From Bacilli bacterium (GTDB lineage Bacteria; Bacillota_I; Bacilli_A; RFN20; CAG-826): a stretch of DNA of 40,439 nucleotides. Below are positions 39,096 through 40,439 of the stretch, in pieces (the first letter of the stretch is position 1; the number at the start of each line of letters is the position of its first letter). Location: positions 1 to 40,439 of the forward strand of contig JAQVAY010000004.1 of assembly GCA_028690575.1 (NCBI GenBank), read 5' to 3'. Under the pieces are notes generated by a model that saw nothing but the letters and a program-made list of their open reading frames with translations, did not search any database and was not told the origin of the DNA. The position numbers and the translations under genes are program-made.

Positions 39096-40379
39096 TTATT
39101 GAGCAGTAGTTTCTTTTTCAATGCGATCAGTAATCTCTTGAACTTTTTTATAAATGTCTTTGATTGATTCATCGACTAAGAATTTTCCTTCAAGGTAAAG
39201 CATTCTTCCGTCAATCATTGTCATCTTAACATTGTCCTTAGAACCGCTATAAACAATGTTATTAACAATATCGTTTAGTGGTTGCATATTGGGTTTAAAT
39301 AAATCTATTTCAATAATGTCTGCTTTCTTGCCAATATCAAGTATATCGCAATCGCTTAATCCCATGGCTTTAGCTCCATTTACAGTCGCCATTTTTAAGA
39401 CCTCGTAAGCCGGTAAAGAACGAGGATCCTGAGTGCTTAATTTGCTTAGGCTAAAAGCGAGTGTCATCTCTTTAAACATATCCAAACAATTGTTGCTAGC
39501 TGGGCCATCAGTTCCGATTCCGATGTTGATTCCAGCTTGGCGGTATTTTTCTAAAGGAATAATACCACTAGAGAGTTTGGAATTGCTCCCTGGACAGGTA
39601 ATAATATTAAGATTATGCTTTTGGAAAATTTTAATATCATCATCACTGAAATATATGCAGTGATATCCACCTCCGCCATAATCGAAAAATCCTTCTTTTT
39701 CAAAAAAGGAAACCGGAGACATTCCTCTTCGAATGTAGCAATCTTCCACCTCTCCTTTTGTCTCACTGATGTGAACATAAAAAGGCGCCTTCGCGATGTG
39801 AATTGCTTTATTTAATGCTTCAATTTCATCAACTTGGGCAGTATATTCAGCGTGCATTCCAAAACAGTACCTAACAAGGCTGTCTTTATCCGAGTGATAA
39901 TGATGAAAGAGATTAACAAGATCCTCAGCGTTTGTTTCGTGATTGAAGGTTCCAAGAAGTAAAATTCTCATGCCAATGTCTTTTGCGGCTTGGCCGGACA
40001 TCAATGGATAATAATACTGATCAAAACATGCAGTGATACCACTAGTTAAATATTCAAGATAAGCAATCTTAGAAAGATGATAGACATCGCTCGGGGTCAA
40101 TAATTTTTCCCTTGGAAAAACGACATTGAAAAGCCAATCGTGAAGAGAATGACCATCAGTCTTGCTTCTTAAGAAGGTCATTGCGCTATGGCTATGAGCG
40201 TTCTTAAAGCCTGGCATTAATACATTTCCCTGACAGTCATGAATAAGGTCAAAGGGGCCATATTTATCACTATTGGAGCCAATATAAACAATTGTCCTAT
40301 TTTCCACCACTATATCACCGTTAATAAGAGGTTCATCATTCATCTTTAAAATGCGAGCGTTTTTTAATAAAGTTTTCAT
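39096..40379 (-). CDS. amidohydrolase, MtaD/SAH-deaminase-like
   Basis: LMPGFKNAHSHSAMTFLRS (HxH), HAEYTAQ, YVHISETKGE, IGTDGPASNNCLDMFKEM; ATZ/TRZ-type metal-dependent deaminase pattern. Confidence 0.88.
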   Translation of the reverse strand: MKTLLKNARILKMNDEPLINGDIVVENRTIVYIGSNSDKYGPFDLIHDCQGNVLMPGFKNAHSHSAMTFLRSKTDGHSLHDWLFNVVFPREKLLTPSDVYHLSKIAYLEYLTSGITACFDQYYYPLMSGQAAKDIGMRILLLGTFNHETNAEDLVNLFHHYHSDKDSLVRYCFGMHAEYTAQVDEIEALNKAIHIAKAPFYVHISETKGEVEDCYIRRGMSPVSFFEKEGFFDYGGGGYHCIYFSDDDIKIFQKHNLNIITCPGSNSKLSSGIIPLEKYRQAGINIGIGTDGPASNNCLDMFKEMTLAFSLSKLSTQDPRSLPAYEVLKMATVNGAKAMGLSDCDILDIGKKADIIEIDLFKPNMQPLNDIVNNIVYSGSKDNVKMTMIDGRMLYLEGKFLVDESIKDIYKKVQEITDRIEKETTAQ

Positions 40380-40439
40380 GCCGCTATCATATCATGAAGA
40401 GATATTTTATAGGTAGTCAAAGGTTGGCAGAAATAAAAT

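Overview
The window is a low-GC, Firmicutes/Mollicutes-like chromosomal segment with standard stop usage (UGA ends the rdgB-like ORF). It is mostly conserved core and metabolic genes, with no sign of a phage, transposon, CRISPR array or classical defence island. In order it contains: an adhE-gpsA operon (-); a thioredoxin-like lipoprotein (+); a complete F1Fo ATP synthase operon preceded by a likely PPi-type phosphofructokinase (pfk-atpI-B-E-F-H-A-G-D-C, -); a nucleoside/uridine kinase-like gene (+); a three-gene addB-addA-DUF5677-like operon (-); an acidic lipoprotein (-); an operon led by a giant ~2,249-aa membrane-anchored protein and followed by YigZ-like, Mrp/NBP35, Xaa-Pro peptidase and glycerol kinase genes (-); a zinc-ribbon CPBP protease, TraX-like protein and thioredoxin (+); tRNA-Gly(TCC); DegV and RdgB (+); a zinc-ribbon/TM protein (-); a SAM-methyltransferase-like protein (+); and an MtaD-like amidohydrolase (-). 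The best candidates for something undescribed are: (1) the giant protein, with a 4-TM CvpA-like N-terminus and a ~2,000-aa predicted extracytoplasmic tail that includes at least three divergent ~230-250-aa repeats; (2) the ATP synthase c subunit, which has a two-carboxylate ion-site pattern (E20/E53) plus an eroded glycine motif in helix 1; (3) a very short AddB/RexB-like protein coupled to a DUF5677-like gene. All family names come from motif reading, not database searches.
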